Positions 18,905 through 32,522 are shown, numbered from the stretch's first letter. The stretch is DNA of 64,000 nucleotides from Hydra vulgaris (GCF_038396675.1 NC_088921.1:68290001-68354000), one strand, 5' to 3'. Made by a program: numbers and translations. The notes: generated from the letters alone by a model not told the origin.

Positions 18905-19560
18905 TTGGCAGATAAGGCAGGTCCAACTATATTTGCAATGTATTTTTAGACCTTGTCTAGAAAAGAAAGAGTGTCATTAGAAGAACCAGACCAAATATGA
19001 CAACAGTATTTTATACATGGACTAAAAAGAAATTTATAGAGGTAGGAAACAGAATCAGGAGTAAGATAACTATGAGCACAAAAAGAAAAGCAACCTTAGC
19101 AGATGCTAACTTCACAATCAGTTGTATATATGGTTTCCATGAGAGATCAGTAGTGAATGATAATCCAAGAAGACATGAAGAAGAGGACTCAGTGAAAGGG
19201 TTGCAATTCATTGACATAGGAATGTCAATAGTATTGCAACAGTTGTTTGTAATAAATAACTGAGTCTTATGCGAGTTAAAATTCATAAGCTACTGCAACC
19301 CCAAGCTGTTACAGAAGTGGGATCAAATTCAAAATCAGTTTCCTGTTCTAAGCAATTGAAGATGAAAAACATTTTACAGTATGCTATAAAGATAAACAAA
19401 ACTGTATGCTTATCCATATATAACATATGCTTACTATGCTTATATAAACACACTATAGTTAAAACATAAAAAACACTATATAGAAAATGGTAGATTAAAA
19501 ATGGTAGGTAAAAAGTGATAAACAATAGCAAATCATCTGCAAAAGTTATGATTGGCAAAC
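18905..19560 (-). mobile_element. LINE family 1, copy D, reverse transcriptase fragment
   Basis: Matches the reverse transcriptase from the GGSSNDALSLLDKVQ block (about 18950-18990, reading as SSNDTLSFLDKV) through FTTDLSWKPYIQLIVKLASAKVAFL (about 19070-19170) to FADD-L near 19550. A 130-bp stretch around 19365-19500 interrupts similarity. It lies about 190 bp upstream of the first recognised antiporter exon and so probably sits in an intron of that gene. Confidence 0.7.
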
Positions 19561-19751
19561 TGAGCTACTAGTTTTTTCTATTGCAAATTTTTTGTTCATT
19601 TGATACTTCTGTTTTGTTTTTGTGACTTCTTAAAATAAGAATAATTTATAAACTCTGTTTAAAAATCCAAAATAGTTTTTAAGTAAAAAACTAAAACTTC
19701 TGAAAATTAAAAAAATGTTTAATCAATTTTAAGTTCAATTTATATTTTTAG

Positions 19752-19904
19752 AAAAATGTTGTAGCTCTTCGCTCAGCTCTGCTACTTTTTTGCTCCTTAT
19801 TTTTTCTGTTTGGATTTGTCTTAATTAAACTAAAAGGTGCTGGTGCTCTTGGAGTGCTTTGTATGGCAACAGTGGCTGGGTATGGCTGGGGTGAGCAAGA
19901 TAAA
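19752..19904 (+). CDS. SLC9B-like exon (first one recognised)
   Basis: 51 codons, phase 0 at both ends; acceptor TATATTTTTAG, donor AAAGTAAGT. Encodes a membrane helix and the WGEQDK loop. Confidence 0.85.
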
Positions 19905-22766
19905 GTAAGTATTGAACAACTTTTGTCTTGAATTAATAAATTTTTTAAATATACTTATGAATAAAAAAATTTTTAGGTGCATGTAGAGAAAGTGTTTAGC
20001 ATGATATGGTACTACCTTGAACCTTTGTTATTTGGTCTTATCGGTGCAGAGGTTGTTATAGACTATCTGATTGGAAGTCTCATTGGTTAGTTTTTTAGTA
20101 TTAATGCACAATTTTTTTAAATAGAAAACCAAAAAATCAACTTTTACTATTTGTTTAGGGTTTTGACAGATTTTGATAAAAAAGTTGTTTGATTTTCTCT
20201 TTATTTTTATAAAAATTAATAAAGTTAGTGTTTCTAATTTTAGGTTAAAATTAGAAACACTTAAGTAAAAAACTTAAATGTATAAATTCAAATTTTATTT
20301 AAAACATTAAAATATTTTGTATTTAAAATGGTATTTCAAGAAAGAATAATTTCTTTGCAAAAAGAAAATTACTCTTGCAAAGGTGCAAAAGCTTACTGCA
20401 TTCTCTTCTTCTCTATAATATTAAAAAATATAAAATTTTTATTAGTTTTTAAAACATGAACCTTAGCAACAAAAAAAAAGCTACGTAGAGCAACAAGTTG
20501 ACAGGGATACTTCCACTAGTTTGGAAATTGACCTCTTTACAAAATGTTGATATCTCTACAAACTGTTGCTTTTTACAATTGAACCACTATCACATTATCC
20601 TTTTTAAAAGATAAAATATTAAAAATGGATTACAAAAATGGCTTTGAAAAGCTAACAAGAATAAAATTTTTCTGATAAGATAAAGTGACTATTATTACAA
20701 AGTTTATGGTGAAATAAACTTTCTGAATGAAGCTCCTAAAGTTTTTCATATTTTGAGAAGTTTTTAAAGATTAGTTATGGTTTCTCTGCTTTTCAGTTAT
20801 TCCAATATATATTAATCATGATTTTTTTTTATGTTTATTAAAAAGTCTTGTTTCCTGCTATGATATTTTGTTTCCTTAAAAAACATCAACTTAAAAATAA
20901 TAACCACTTTAAAAAGCTATTATTTTCTGACTTCATTGAAATTTAAAAAAAAATTGATTTTAATTAAACTAGTAAACATTTGGAATTTAAATTTAATATT
21001 AAAATATATTGCATACAAAATAAATTTATACAGAAAAAAGTTTAAAACGTTGATAAAACGTTGATAAAACGTTGTTGACAAAAGATTTAAAAAACTGTAA
21101 ATGGTATAAGTCAGGAAAACAGGAGAAATTAAAAGCATGTTTAGATGTTCCGAGTTGTTTAAGAAAAAAAAGTTGGGTGATTAAAGTTTCTTTAAGGAGC
21201 GGTTCAGTAAAAAGATGCAACTTTTTATAATAACAAGTAATGCGAGATTGAGTTTTGGTTGATGGAAGAGCTGTTGAAGCTATCATTCATAATAATATTA
21301 GTAGAAAAAAGAAAAATATTAACCATTTATTCGTTAGAAGGAGCTTAGTTTGAATTCTTTAGTAGGCTGTCAATTTTGATGAAATTGATTTGAATAAACA
21401 GATAAACTTTTTTTCCTGTTTTGATTTTTATCAAACAACACTCAAAGAATTTTATTTATCAAACAACAATGTTATCAAAAGTAACATATTAGCTTTTGTT
21501 AAGAAATCAAGACTGTCAAAGCTCATGTGAAAAAATACAAAAATGTTTACAAATTTATTTTAAAAATACATGAATAAGCAACAATAGATCAATAATTCAT
21601 TTAGAGCATTACATTATAAGTGTAAAAAATGACCTGAACCAGGTAGTAAATCTACTTAATTTTAAAATCTACTTAACAAGTTCCAAGATTTGTTCAAGGA
21701 AATAAACTGAGCATTTGAGTCTAAAAAATCATAATAAAGTAAAAAAGTTAGATTTTCATAAAATCTCCTACACAGATATTCTTAACAGAATAAAATGTTT
21801 AGATACAGAGAAGTCATGTGGTGCAGATCTTGGTAAATCCTTAAAAATTGTGCATATAGAATAGCTTGGGTTACTAAAAACTATGTGCACAACTTTTGTT
21901 AGACCATTAAGTGAATTCACTGTATCTGTGTGGTCTCCGTATCTTAATAATGAAATTAATATTTTAGAAAAAGGTTTAGTATGGTGCTACTAGATTGATA
22001 TAGTCACCAAAAAAATGTTAGTAGTTAATTTGTTTGCAGCCATATTGAAAGTCAATGTGTTTGCAGCCATATTGAAAGTCAATTTGTTTAACAAATAGGT
22101 TTTATAATAGGTTTTGCAAATGCAAACTTCACTTCAATATCAATTTTAATTTTCATCTGCATTAAGATTTAGCAAATAATTTTTACAACAGAATAAATAC
22201 TTTTCTGGTGATTTTTTGGTTTCTATCAGTGATTACCTTATAAGGTAATTAATGATTACCTTTTAAGGTAATCACTGATTATCTTAACTAATTTACCTTA
22301 GTAAAAAAGAAAGCTATTGGTATAAATCACTAAAGATTTTAACTTTAATAGATTTTTTAATCAGGCAAACAAAAAACTCAAGTAACAAATCTATATATCA
22401 ACTTTAATAAGTTATAGCTGACAGCCAGAGTTGTAAATAAGTTTTTTTAATTATTCTTCAACATGTGTGTTGTTTTCGTAACATGTGTGTGTTGTATTTG
22501 TAATTTTTGTGGTTTTTTCATATAACAATATTTAAGAACAATAAATAATAAAAAATAAATAAAAATTTTAAAACTATTTTTAACCTTTCATTTATTTTTG
22601 CCAATAGGAAAAGGTCTGGCAATTCTTTTTATTGGACTTGTAGTTCGCTCTTTCACTGTACTTTTGGTAGTATCCGGAAACAACCTCTCTTTTAAAGAAA
22701 AATTATTTTGTGCTATAACTTGGTTACCTAAAGCAACTGTTCAGGTATGCTGGTAGTTTCAAAATA

Positions 22767-22847
<81 letters not shown>

Positions 22848-25800
22848 CAGAGCCGTAACCGCAATTTTGATATTGGGAGGGGGGCCTGGGGTTTCTTTGA
22901 TTGAAAAAAAAAGGGGGTGGGGAGAGTTATGATCAAGAAAAAATTTGAAAATATCAACTTATAATAACTAAAAAAACCTTTTTAAATTAGTTTTAATAAT
23001 AGAATGCTGATAATAATTCTGAAAAATATTGATAATAACATTATTCGATTTTACACATCACAATCGAATTGTGATGTGTAAAAACCTCACGTGTATTACA
23101 ATAAATACTGCATATTGAGAAATGTAACGTTTTGCATATTGAGAAATGTAAGGTTTTTGCAGATTTTAAGTTTATCTCAAGAAAATAAATGCTATAGAAA
23201 TTCTATATGTTTTATAAAAGGTTTCTTATAAAAAAATTATTAGGGGGCCTAGACCACCCTGGCAGTTACGGCTTTGTATATATATTTTTTTTGTGATATT
23301 AAAATATTATTATATGATATGATATTTTGTGATATTAAAATATTATTATGTGATATTAAAATATTATTATATGATATTATACAATATGATTTAACTTAGA
23401 GAATTTAACTTTTGATTTTTAATGGCTCAATTATTTTACAACTTTTGTTGTTTATATCGATAAAGTATATGCTTTTTTATGTTAGTTATGTTTTGTAATT
23501 AATTTTATATTCTTACTTTTATAATTTTTAAAATTGCATGTTTACAAATTTTTTGTTAATTCCAACTTTAAATAAGGTTGAAACTAACAATGAAAACACA
23601 AAAACATTTTAATAAAATATTTAATAAAACACGTTTTATTAAATATTATGTAAATAATAATAATAAGATTAATATATTAAAATTATATAATTTTGAAAAT
23701 TAAAATAATATAGTAAATAAAAACAGAAAATTAAATTTTCTTTCCATGAAAATTAGTAGATATGACCTTATAATTTTTATGTACTAATACGCTATTTTGT
23801 CTTATACCATTTTATATTACTTAATAATAATAAATGTGTGTTCTAAGCAATCAATTAAACAAATTTAATATTTTGATCTCTTATTTTAATGAATTTAACA
23901 AATTTTTACTTTTAGTTTTAAAAATTTAAGAGAGTATAAAAAATTTTGTTAAATTCTCTCAACATTACAAAAAGGAGATAAAACTCTATTATTCTAACAT
24001 CACGATATATTGTTGTTGTTTTTTCTGTTTTTTTTTTTTTTTTTAATGCTAATTTATTCTCAACAAAGCTGTAGGTAACCACTATTAAGTTGTCAGTTAA
24101 AAAATTAGTGTTAAATAACAAAAAAATGGTTTGCAGAAGACTTAAAAAGCTTAGGGTTGAGGTCAGGAAAATATGAAGATAAATAAAAGTTTTATTATTC
24201 TTCATTTTATCATTAGACTTCATCTAATGCAAAATAGAATCTTTTAGTTACAGTAGTTAGAAAGTAGTTACAGTAGTTAGCAAGTCAGCCATAGATTGAG
24301 AAATTGTATTGATTGTTAATGAATAAGATATTAGTCTCAAGATGAGATGTTAGAAATTTGTTGATCAAAAACTCAAAGGCTTGATAAAAATTGGACGATA
24401 GGAGGGGTTAAAGTGTTCTCCAGAGTTTTGGAGAAATTGAAACCACAGATGCCATTTTCCAGAAGGCAGGGAAACAAGTTTTAATAGTTGAGTGAGATTT
24501 GAAGAGAGTTCTAGAGAACACTTCTGTAAGACCATGACAGAAATGTTGTCTGGACCACAAGCCATAGTAGAGTTTAGTTGAGAAATGACTTTAGTAACAA
24601 AAGCCGGAGTGATTGGGATGTCTAACATTGAGTTATCCTGTTTAACTAGAATTGAATGAAGAATATGGCACTAGATTCAAGAGTTAATTAATTGAAATAT
24701 ATTTTTGCAATATTACCTTTGTGAGAAATAATCCTTTAAATTAAAGATGGAATGTTCGACTTGCCTTTGTTAAAGAAACTGTTGAAAATTTTCCATAAGT
24801 TATTAAAACCTAACTTCTGAGATAATGAGGTTTAGTAAACTAGGAATAATGGAACTTGGCATCAGACCACACCTTTTTACATTGATATCTTGCAAAAGTT
24901 TGTTATTAAGAGAGTTATTCTTATGAAAAAGATGAAAAAATGATTACGATTAAATATAGCAGCTGCAGAAGAAGGTGAAAACCATGATTAAAAAGGAGAT
25001 TTGATTTGAAACCGACAAAAAGGAATAAAAGCTTCTATACCTGTCTGGATCTAGGAGGTTATATAGGAAGCGCAATCATTAACTGAGAGACAATATCAGC
25101 TCAGGGACTATCATGAAGAAAATCACAAAAAGAATTCCATTCAGCTTTTGGGTAGAAGTAAGTAGTGCAATGATATGCAATGTGAATTGGTGAGTCTGAA
25201 AAAGAAGTGTAAGATGAAAGTTTTATATCATTGCATGGTCAGAGCCATTTAATTGAAAACAAAGAGATACTCAATGCAAGCTAGAGTCAGAGACAAGACA
25301 CGAATCAAGGAGTGATTTGGATTGTCTGGAAAATGTGTCACAAAGTTAACTATTTGAACTATTTAAGAGATTGTGAAATACAAAAGTTTTTTTTGACTGA
25401 TTTTTTTTAGATGGCAAAATATTGTCTACCAAAATTATTGTCCGCCAAAAATATTGTTATTACTATAATATAATAACAATATTTATTTTCTGACATACTA
25501 AAATGTTATAGTATGCCAACATAAAACTGTGTATAAAATTGTTATCGAACTTAATTACAAGAAATATCAACAAAAAAACTATTATATAAAAATAAATATA
25601 TAAAAATATTGAGCTACACAGAGATTTTATATTTCATATAGAATTTTAAATAAAGTAGTATTATTAAAAATAATTTAAATCAAAATATTTATAAAATATA
25701 CATAAAATCCCCAAAAAATATGTTATTCTTATTGTTATTATTATTATTTATCCTTATTGTTATTATTATTAAGAATACTATTTTAATATTATTATTTTTT

Positions 25801-28800
25801 TACTTTATTTAAATATCTCTGAAACTTGTTCAGAGTATGTTTGATTGATTAATTATTAAATGAAAAATAAAACTCCATTTTGATAGAGTTAACATATTTA
25901 ACATATTTACCTCCCATTACTCGTTTTACAGATCCTTATTTGATGCTATAATAAGTATAAATAAATATTAAATAATATAATAAAAATTTTCAGACTTACA
26001 TCTTATCTTGTGGCTAAAGTTCAATCATAGGTGTTAAAATATAATTATACTTTAATTATAGTATATAAATAACTAAAATTTTATTGTTTTTTACTGTTTT
26101 ATTATTAATATCATTATCATCATCATTATTGTTACTACTACTTTTGTTTATGTTTTTGCTTGCAAAATAATAATAAATAAAATTAATGCAACAAAATTAA
26201 TGCAACAAAATTGTTACATTAAAATTAATGCAACTAGTATAACATCTAAAGTAGTATTTAAACCCAAAAGCTTTTTTGCATGCAACACATCTTTTTTACA
26301 AGCAACGCATCTTTTTTGCATAATATTACAAAATATTTACCATGTACAAAAATTATTCTGCTTGTTATAGGTGTTTTTCATATTTTTGCGATATATGAGA
26401 AAAACTTTGTCATTAAAATGATAATGATTTTTTGATTTTATGTTTTTAAAGACCAACTTAACAGTTGGGCCTACAAATGTAAAAGTGCCTAGGGCTTACA
26501 AAGATCACAAAACAGCCCTGATTACAACTGAATAATAACTAAACATTATCTAGGAAGAGAAAAGTGACGTTATTTATAACAATTTTTTTTCCAGAAATTT
26601 TTTTTTTCCATACTGCTTGGAAAATGAATTAGGAGAAAAGATTAAATAGAAAGGAGTTGTATGATTTCATTTGATTGAAGGTAGCTACCAAAAAGGTGGG
26701 ATATTCTGAATACTTGTTTTGGATCTTATTTTTGTTGTATAAATTTTGTATATATGAGGTGTGTTCAGAAAATACCCAGAATTTTTTGAACACACCTCAT
26801 ATATAAAAAATTTATACAATAAAAATAAGATTTTTGTAACATTAATGTAGACAAATAAATAAAAAAATTTTCAAGAAAATTTTATTTATTCGTCTACATT
26901 AATGTTGGCCCCTTCAAAGTAGTCCTCATTTGATACTATGCACCTGTGCCAGCGCTTCTGCCAATCCTTGAAACTCTTCTCAAACTCGATCTTTGGGATA
27001 GCCTCTAGTTCATTCAGCGATGCGGTTTTAATGTCATCTATACTTGTGAAATGACGGTCTTTTAAGGTTTTCTTCAGTTTTGGGAATAAGAAACGTCACA
27101 TGGAGCCATATCTGGTGAATATGGAGGTTGGGGCATGACTACGATGTTGTTTTGGGCCAAAAAATTACGAACAAGCAAGGATGAGTGAAGAGGTGCATCA
27201 TTGTGGTGCAAAAGCCATAAATTGATTTCCCATAAATTGATTTCCCATAAATTGGGGCGTTTTTTTCCGAGTTGCTTCACATAAATGTCACATAACTTCA
27301 AGGTAATACTCATTATTAACCGTATGATCTTGTGGTAAGAACTCAAGATGAACTACGCCATTATAATTGAAGAAAACAGTGAGCAAAACCTTAACATTTG
27401 ATTGAACTTGATGTGCTCTTTTCGGCCTTCATGATTCAGGGTGCTACCATTGCAACGATTGTGCTTTGGATTCAATGTCATGACCAAACACCCATGTTTC
27501 ATCACCAGTTTTAACCCTTTCAAGCATACTTGAATTGTCGTTGATGTCATTTAGCAGCTCCTAAGTGATGTTTATGCAATTGTTTTTTTGGTGGAAAATT
27601 AGCAGTTTTGGAATAAATTTTGCTGCCGCTCGTTTCATACCCAAAACATTTTAAAAAATGTTATGACATGAGCCAATTGATATGCCAACTTCATCGGCAA
27701 CTTCTCTTGTGATTTGGCGATCATTCATAACCATTTTTACCCCTTTTATCACATATCATCGATTATTGACATGCTGGGTCGACCGGAATGTTCATCATCT
27801 TCAACGTCTTTGCGGCCATCTTGGAAGCGTTTATTGTAAACTTATAAACACTTGTTTTTTTCATTGCAGGCTCACCGTAGGTTTTTTGCAATATTTCACA
27901 CACTTTGTTACATTTTATTTCATTTTTTACGCAAAATTTAATACAAATTCTTTGACTCTTCAATTCTTCCATTTTTTAAAGAAGCAAAGATCGCCGAGCT
28001 CATAAAAACACGTCGAACCTTAGCGACTACCACAAACAAAGTAAACAATAAATATAGCTGAGAATTTTATCATACTTTAGGGGCATGTATACCAACAAAA
28101 AGAAAAATGCTGACAATCAGACTCTCCAAACCTGCGAAATTTAAAAATTCCGGGTATTGTTTGAACACACCTCGTATTGCAGTTTTTTTATTGATATTTT
28201 TTGTAAATATGTTCGATATCCAAGGTAATAGATTTGTTTAAAATAGGTTTTTCTTACAAATAATTTCAAAAATTGTTCAATTCTTTTAAAATGTACAAAG
28301 AACGCAATATGAATGCTTTGATTAACCTTTGAACTTTTGGAAAAAAAACAACAGTTTTTTAAGGGAACAAAGAGTCTAAACAACACAAATTTAAAAGGAA
28401 TGCATCTATTTGCACTTATATCAACTATTGTTATGAATTATTATTATGTATTAAATGTTCTATAGCAGCAATTTCAAGATTCTTGTAGAATACACAATTT
28501 ATATATTCTATTATATTTATATATTCTATTAAGTTGAATATTTAATAAATATTTAATAAAACAAAATACAAAAAAAAATAATTATAAATCAAAGTACTTT
28601 AAACTTGTTTAAAAATAATAATTTTGAATAATGACTCAAGTCTCAATAAAGACTAGGAGGATGATATTTTTTGGCTTTTATTAAATGAAATGTCATTGTA
28701 TTAATTCCAATAATCAGGTTAAATGCTTTGGTCTTTATCAAATGCTCAGATCAAGTCAAAAATGTATTACAAATGTTTGCTCTGCTTTAACTGTTAAGCT

Positions 28801-29774
28801 TGTGTCTCATTGTGATAATAATATTGTGATAAGGTTTGTACATATTTTACTTTTCTACTCACAAACATTACCATGGTCGCTATTTTCTACTAACAAACGC
28901 TATCATGGTTACCATTTTCTACTCACAAACACTATCATGGTTGCCATTTTCTACTGACAAACACTACCATGGTTGCCATTTTCTACAAGCAAACACTACC
29001 ATGGTTAAACAAGATTATTGCGATAGTGATCACATTGAAAATCATTTTTCAGATGATTATTTTGTTAACCGATTGTTTTTTAACACAAATTAGTGGTTGC
29101 TAGCTCGGTCAGAGAAAATTTATTTTAAGAATTGGTTTTAGACCTAATTGTATAAACAGATATGGCGAGCCGTTTATACTAAATTTGTCTTGTATAGAAT
29201 AGTCTTGAGGTTTTATGTTTATGTTATGATTTATATTATAGCTGTTTTTTCATAGTTTTTCAAAATTACAGTTTGATATATTTAATTTGTTTTTTTAAAT
29301 TATACTGGATGGTGTCGATCTACATTAAAAATCATGTTCAGAAATTTTGAAAACAAAAAGGTTTTATTAATCTGCGGAAATATTTTTTTGTTTCAAGTAT
29401 ATATTTTTGACATATAATGTAATAGAGATGAATTTCAATTGTTTTTTGGAGTTTTTTTATTTTTAACTAAATGTTTAATTATATTGTAATGTTTTTCAAA
29501 TGTTTTTTGCAGTATTTTTTTGTTTTTTGGAGATTTTTTTGTTTTTTAGGCTGCTATAGGTTCTATTCCATATTCAACAGCAAAATCACTTGGTCTTTAC
29601 AAAAAGTGGCAAGGACGTGTTGGAATAGAAATTTTAACTATTGCTGTCCTTTCTATTCTGGTGACGGCTCCTTTGGGAGCTCTATTGATTGCATTTTCAG
29701 GTCCGAAGTGTTTAAGTAAGAAAACAGATGATAAAGATGTAACATCTGATGTTCAAGAATCAAATGCCCTGTGA
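19752..29774 (+). CDS. SLC9B-like: SLC9B/NHA-type sodium/proton antiporter, last four coding exons
   Basis: Four exons join in frame: 19752-19904, 19977-20085, 22608-22744 and 29550-29774 (stop TGA 29772-29774), giving 207 residues. Introns are 72, about 2520 and about 6800 bp, all GT..AG. The protein is multi-membrane. Exon 1 here has the hydrophobic helix LFCSLFFLFGFVLI and GVLCMATVAGYGWG. Exon 2 has PLLFGLIGAEV, a signature of the NHA family. Exon 3 has GLVVRSFTVLLVVSG and ITWLPKATVQ; the Arg and Lys match charged residues thought to matter for transport in mammalian NHA2 (from memory). Exon 4 has AIGSIPYSTA, IAVLSILVTAPLGALLI and GPKCLSKK followed by an acidic tail. The Asp pair that binds the ion should be in upstream exons, which I could not find in the window. 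Expected role: electrogenic Na+/H+ exchange across a plasma or organelle membrane. AATAAA at 29901 is a candidate polyadenylation signal. Confidence 0.9.
19977..20085 (+). CDS. SLC9B-like exon with GLIGAEV motif
   Basis: 109 nt, acceptor ATTTTTAG, donor GGTTAGT; ends in phase 1. Confidence 0.9.
21035..21300 (-). mobile_element. LINE family 1 fragment, 3' part
   Basis: The minus strand reads STKTQSRITCYYKKLH..CFPDLYHLQFFKSFVNNVLS, matching the reverse transcriptase C-terminus (STKTHSRVTRHSIKS..CFPDSYKLQSFKSSVNRYLAL). Located inside an antiporter intron. Confidence 0.7.
22024..22082. repeat. Two-copy 27-bp direct repeat
   Basis: GTTTGCAGCCATATTGAAAG is repeated head to tail within the intron. 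A separate small hairpin built on ATTACCTTATAAGGTAAT lies at about 22230-22280. Confidence 0.8.
22608..22744 (+). CDS. SLC9B-like exon with WLPKATVQ motif
   Basis: 137 nt, acceptor CCAATAG, donor CAGGTATGC; the split Gly codon with the previous exon gives IGKGLAI. Confidence 0.9.
22779..22840. repeat. (TA)n microsatellite
   Basis: TA dinucleotides just downstream of the third antiporter exon, directly left of a MITE. Confidence 0.9.
22849..23274. mobile_element. MITE-like element set in a (TA)n tract
   Basis: Inverted ends: CAGAGCCGTAACCGC on the left, and CAAAGCCGTAACTGCC as the reverse complement of the right end near 23258-23274. A G-rich subterminal block (GGGAGGGGGGCCTGGGG) and AGGGGGCCTAGACC near the right end support the boundaries. 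TA-rich sequence lies on both sides, so the target duplication cannot be read. About 425 bp, non-coding. Confidence 0.65.
24033..25390 (-). mobile_element. LINE family 1, copy E, rearranged
   Basis: A T run at 24029-24044 is followed by the 3' end (CAACAAAGCTGTAGGTAACC, compare CAACAAGGCTGCAAGCAGCC in copy C). After a deletion the minus strand reads MLDIPITPAFVTKVISQLNSTMACGPDNISVMVLQKCS from about 24628 to 24515. Endonuclease remnants continue to about 25390. No continuous frame. Confidence 0.7.
25391..26721. other. Gene-free AT-rich intron sequence
   Basis: Low-complexity TTATTATTATTA stretches near 25730-25790, and short direct repeats of ACAAAATTAATGCA near 26180-26230. No coding similarity seen. 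Confidence 0.6.
26728..26838. repeat. Long palindrome at a mariner end
   Basis: The left arm (ATCTTATTTTTGTTGTATAA.. to TGAGGTGTGTTCAGAAAA) is repeated in inverted form on the right (TTTTTTGAACACACCTCA ..TTATACAATAAAAATAAGAT). Arms are about 50 bp with few mismatches. A second palindrome, on CATTAATGTAGACAAATAAA, follows at about 26841-26910. Confidence 0.8.
26755..28174 (-). mobile_element. Mariner transposon, inactive copy
   Basis: Terminal inverted repeats: TGAGGTGTGTTCAGAAAATA on the left, and CGAGGTGTGTTCAAACAATA as the reverse complement of the right end. TA dinucleotides flank both ends (26753-26754, 28175-28176). The interior is a mariner transposase gene on the minus strand. The left end is rearranged into a double palindrome. 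Sits in the last antiporter intron, antisense to the host gene. Confidence 0.8.
26912..27975 (-). pseudogene. Mariner transposase, broken
   Basis: Starts MEELKSQRICIKFCVKNEIK at about 27972. Readable blocks in order are the helix-turn-helix region, KTGDETWVFGHD near 27500 with the first catalytic Asp, SKAQSLQWQHPESRKAEK, LLHHNDAPLHSSLLVRNFLAQNN near 27210-27160, and PQPPYSPDMAPCDV near 27130 with the third Asp. The second acidic motif reads HHNDAPLH where HHDNAPAH is usual, so Asp and Asn are swapped by local change. The C-terminal FEKSFKDWQKRWHRCI block is near 26960. Several frameshifts and stops. Confidence 0.85.
28853..29006. repeat. 33-bp minisatellite, about five units
   Basis: Unit resembles TTTTCTACTCACAAACACTA plus CCATGGTTGCCA. 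The units differ by a few substitutions. Intronic. Confidence 0.85.
29550..29774 (+). CDS. SLC9B-like terminal exon
   Basis: 75 codons including the stop; acceptor TTTTTTAG. Ends with a hydrophilic tail KKTDDKDVTSDVQESNAL. Confidence 0.9.
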   Translation, partial: AAIGSIPYSTAKSLGLYKKWQGRVGIEILTIAVLSILVTAPLGALLIAFSGPKCLSKKTDDKDVTSDVQESNAL

Positions 29775-30716
<942 letters not shown>

Positions 30717-30822
30717 TAAATTCTTCTTCTTGTGCAAATGGTGTAAGATCGTAACGATGGAAAATTGGGCACAGAACATCTTAAAGAAGTGAGACTTCAT
30801 GTTTAACTTTTTTAAGATCTTG

Positions 30823-31010
30823 AGCAGCCGTGGCGCAGTAGTTTGAACGTTTGCCTCAGAATCAAGAAGTCTAAAGTCAGCTCTGGCCGTATTTGCAACA
30901 TGGGTAAGGAAGGAGACGTGAATTTCCTAAATTAAAACTCTTCCGCGATGCTCTGTGATAAGATCGTAGGGAATTCTTGGAGCACCTAAATAATCTCAAC
31001 AAAAAAAAAG
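30823..31010 (+). mobile_element. tRNA-derived SINE, copy 1
   Basis: Begins AGCAGCCGTGGCGCAGTAGT, which resembles a tRNA A box (TGGCGCAGTAGTTTGAACG), with a degenerate B-box-like segment after it. The body ends CTTGGAGCACCTAAATAA followed by an A run. A second copy at 43151-43354 shares the body CTCTTCCGC-(G/A)-(A/C)TGCTCTGTGA and the same GGAGCACCTAAA-A(n) tail, so this is a dispersed family with a tRNA-like head. Confidence 0.75.
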
Positions 31011-31370
31011 ACTCCCCACTGAAGTAAAAATTCTCGAATATTTTTTGTCTCGCTTTTTTTTTGTCTATGTGGTAACAAACATACCATTTTTCCTGTCCGC
31101 AACATAAACTTGGTTAGATACTTTAAAGATGTAAAAATTGATATATAAATTAGGGTGTAGTAAGAAAATATGTACCGAATAAAAATAATTTGTTGAATAT
31201 AATTTTGTGAAATTAAACTCCACAAAAAACATTTTTTTTATTTTTGGTAACGTAATATTGTTATGATAATATTATGTTATCAATGTTGTTAATTATGATA
31301 AACATAAAGAAATAGACATCACTCATAAAAAATCACTAATTATATATTAGTATATATGTGTGTGTGTGTG
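31011..31370. other. Gene-free AT-rich stretch
   Basis: No gene or structured repeat recognised. A short (TG)n lies at about 31355-31370. Confidence 0.5.
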
Positions 31371-31375
31371 TATAT

Positions 31376-31379
<4 letters not shown>

Positions 31380-31438
<59 letters not shown>
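31380..31438. repeat. (TA)n microsatellite
   Basis: Uninterrupted TA dinucleotides. Confidence 0.9.
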
Positions 31439-31440
<2 letters not shown>

Positions 31441-31680
31441 TATAAAAACAGCGGTTATCCGTCTGACTGTGGATATTTTTATTTTGTGAAGTAAACTTGA
31501 AAACTATGTTGCATAGAGTAAAAGTAAAAAATTAACTTCGTTTATAATCGATATGAAAGGATCTTAGTGAAAAAGAAATTAAAAAAATCAATAAGGATTT
31601 ATAGTCGCTATAATGAAATAAAACTATTTTAAAAATAACCCCATTGCAATTTATTTAACGTTAATTGACGTCGTATTTAC

Positions 31681-31850
31681 GTGTACAACTTTTGATTGCG
31701 AAAATCAGATAATATATTGTATAACATTGTACATTATACTTTATATATAGGCATGTAGCTGCTACATGCCTATATATAAAGTATAATGTACAATATGTTA
31801 CTTGATTTTCGCAATATTACCTGATTTTTACAACATCAAATCAAAAGTTG
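31681..31850. repeat. Long imperfect palindrome (foldback)
   Basis: Arms of about 80 bp meet at 31760 (GCATGTAGC-T-GCTACATGC). The inner 40 bp are almost perfectly paired. The outer parts (GTACAACTTTTGAT, GCGAAAATCA) pair again after small gaps. Could be a foldback MITE; ends not defined. Confidence 0.8.
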
Positions 31851-31872
31851 TACCCGTAAATTAAATATACAT

Positions 31873-32354
<482 letters not shown>

Positions 32355-32417
32355 TTATTGCTCTGTTCTTTAAGAACATTGAGCACTGTATTTGTAAAAT
32401 ACACCAACATAATTTAC

Positions 32418-32423
<6 letters not shown>

Positions 32424-32490
<67 letters not shown>
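32424..32490. repeat. (TA)n(TG)n microsatellite
   Basis: About six TA units followed by over 25 TG units. Confidence 0.95.
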
Positions 32491-32491
<1 letters not shown>

Positions 32492-32522
32492 TTTTTAATT
32501 TTTTTAGCAATATATTTTTTTT

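Noticed and set aside
28685..29093. Two plus-strand frames of 85-90 residues
   Set aside because: They run through the 33-bp minisatellite and show only its translation (TIMVAIFYS-type repeats).
30823..30900. Possible tRNA gene
   Set aside because: The A-box-like start is followed by a degenerate B box and no cloverleaf; a second copy with the same 3' body shows it is a SINE.
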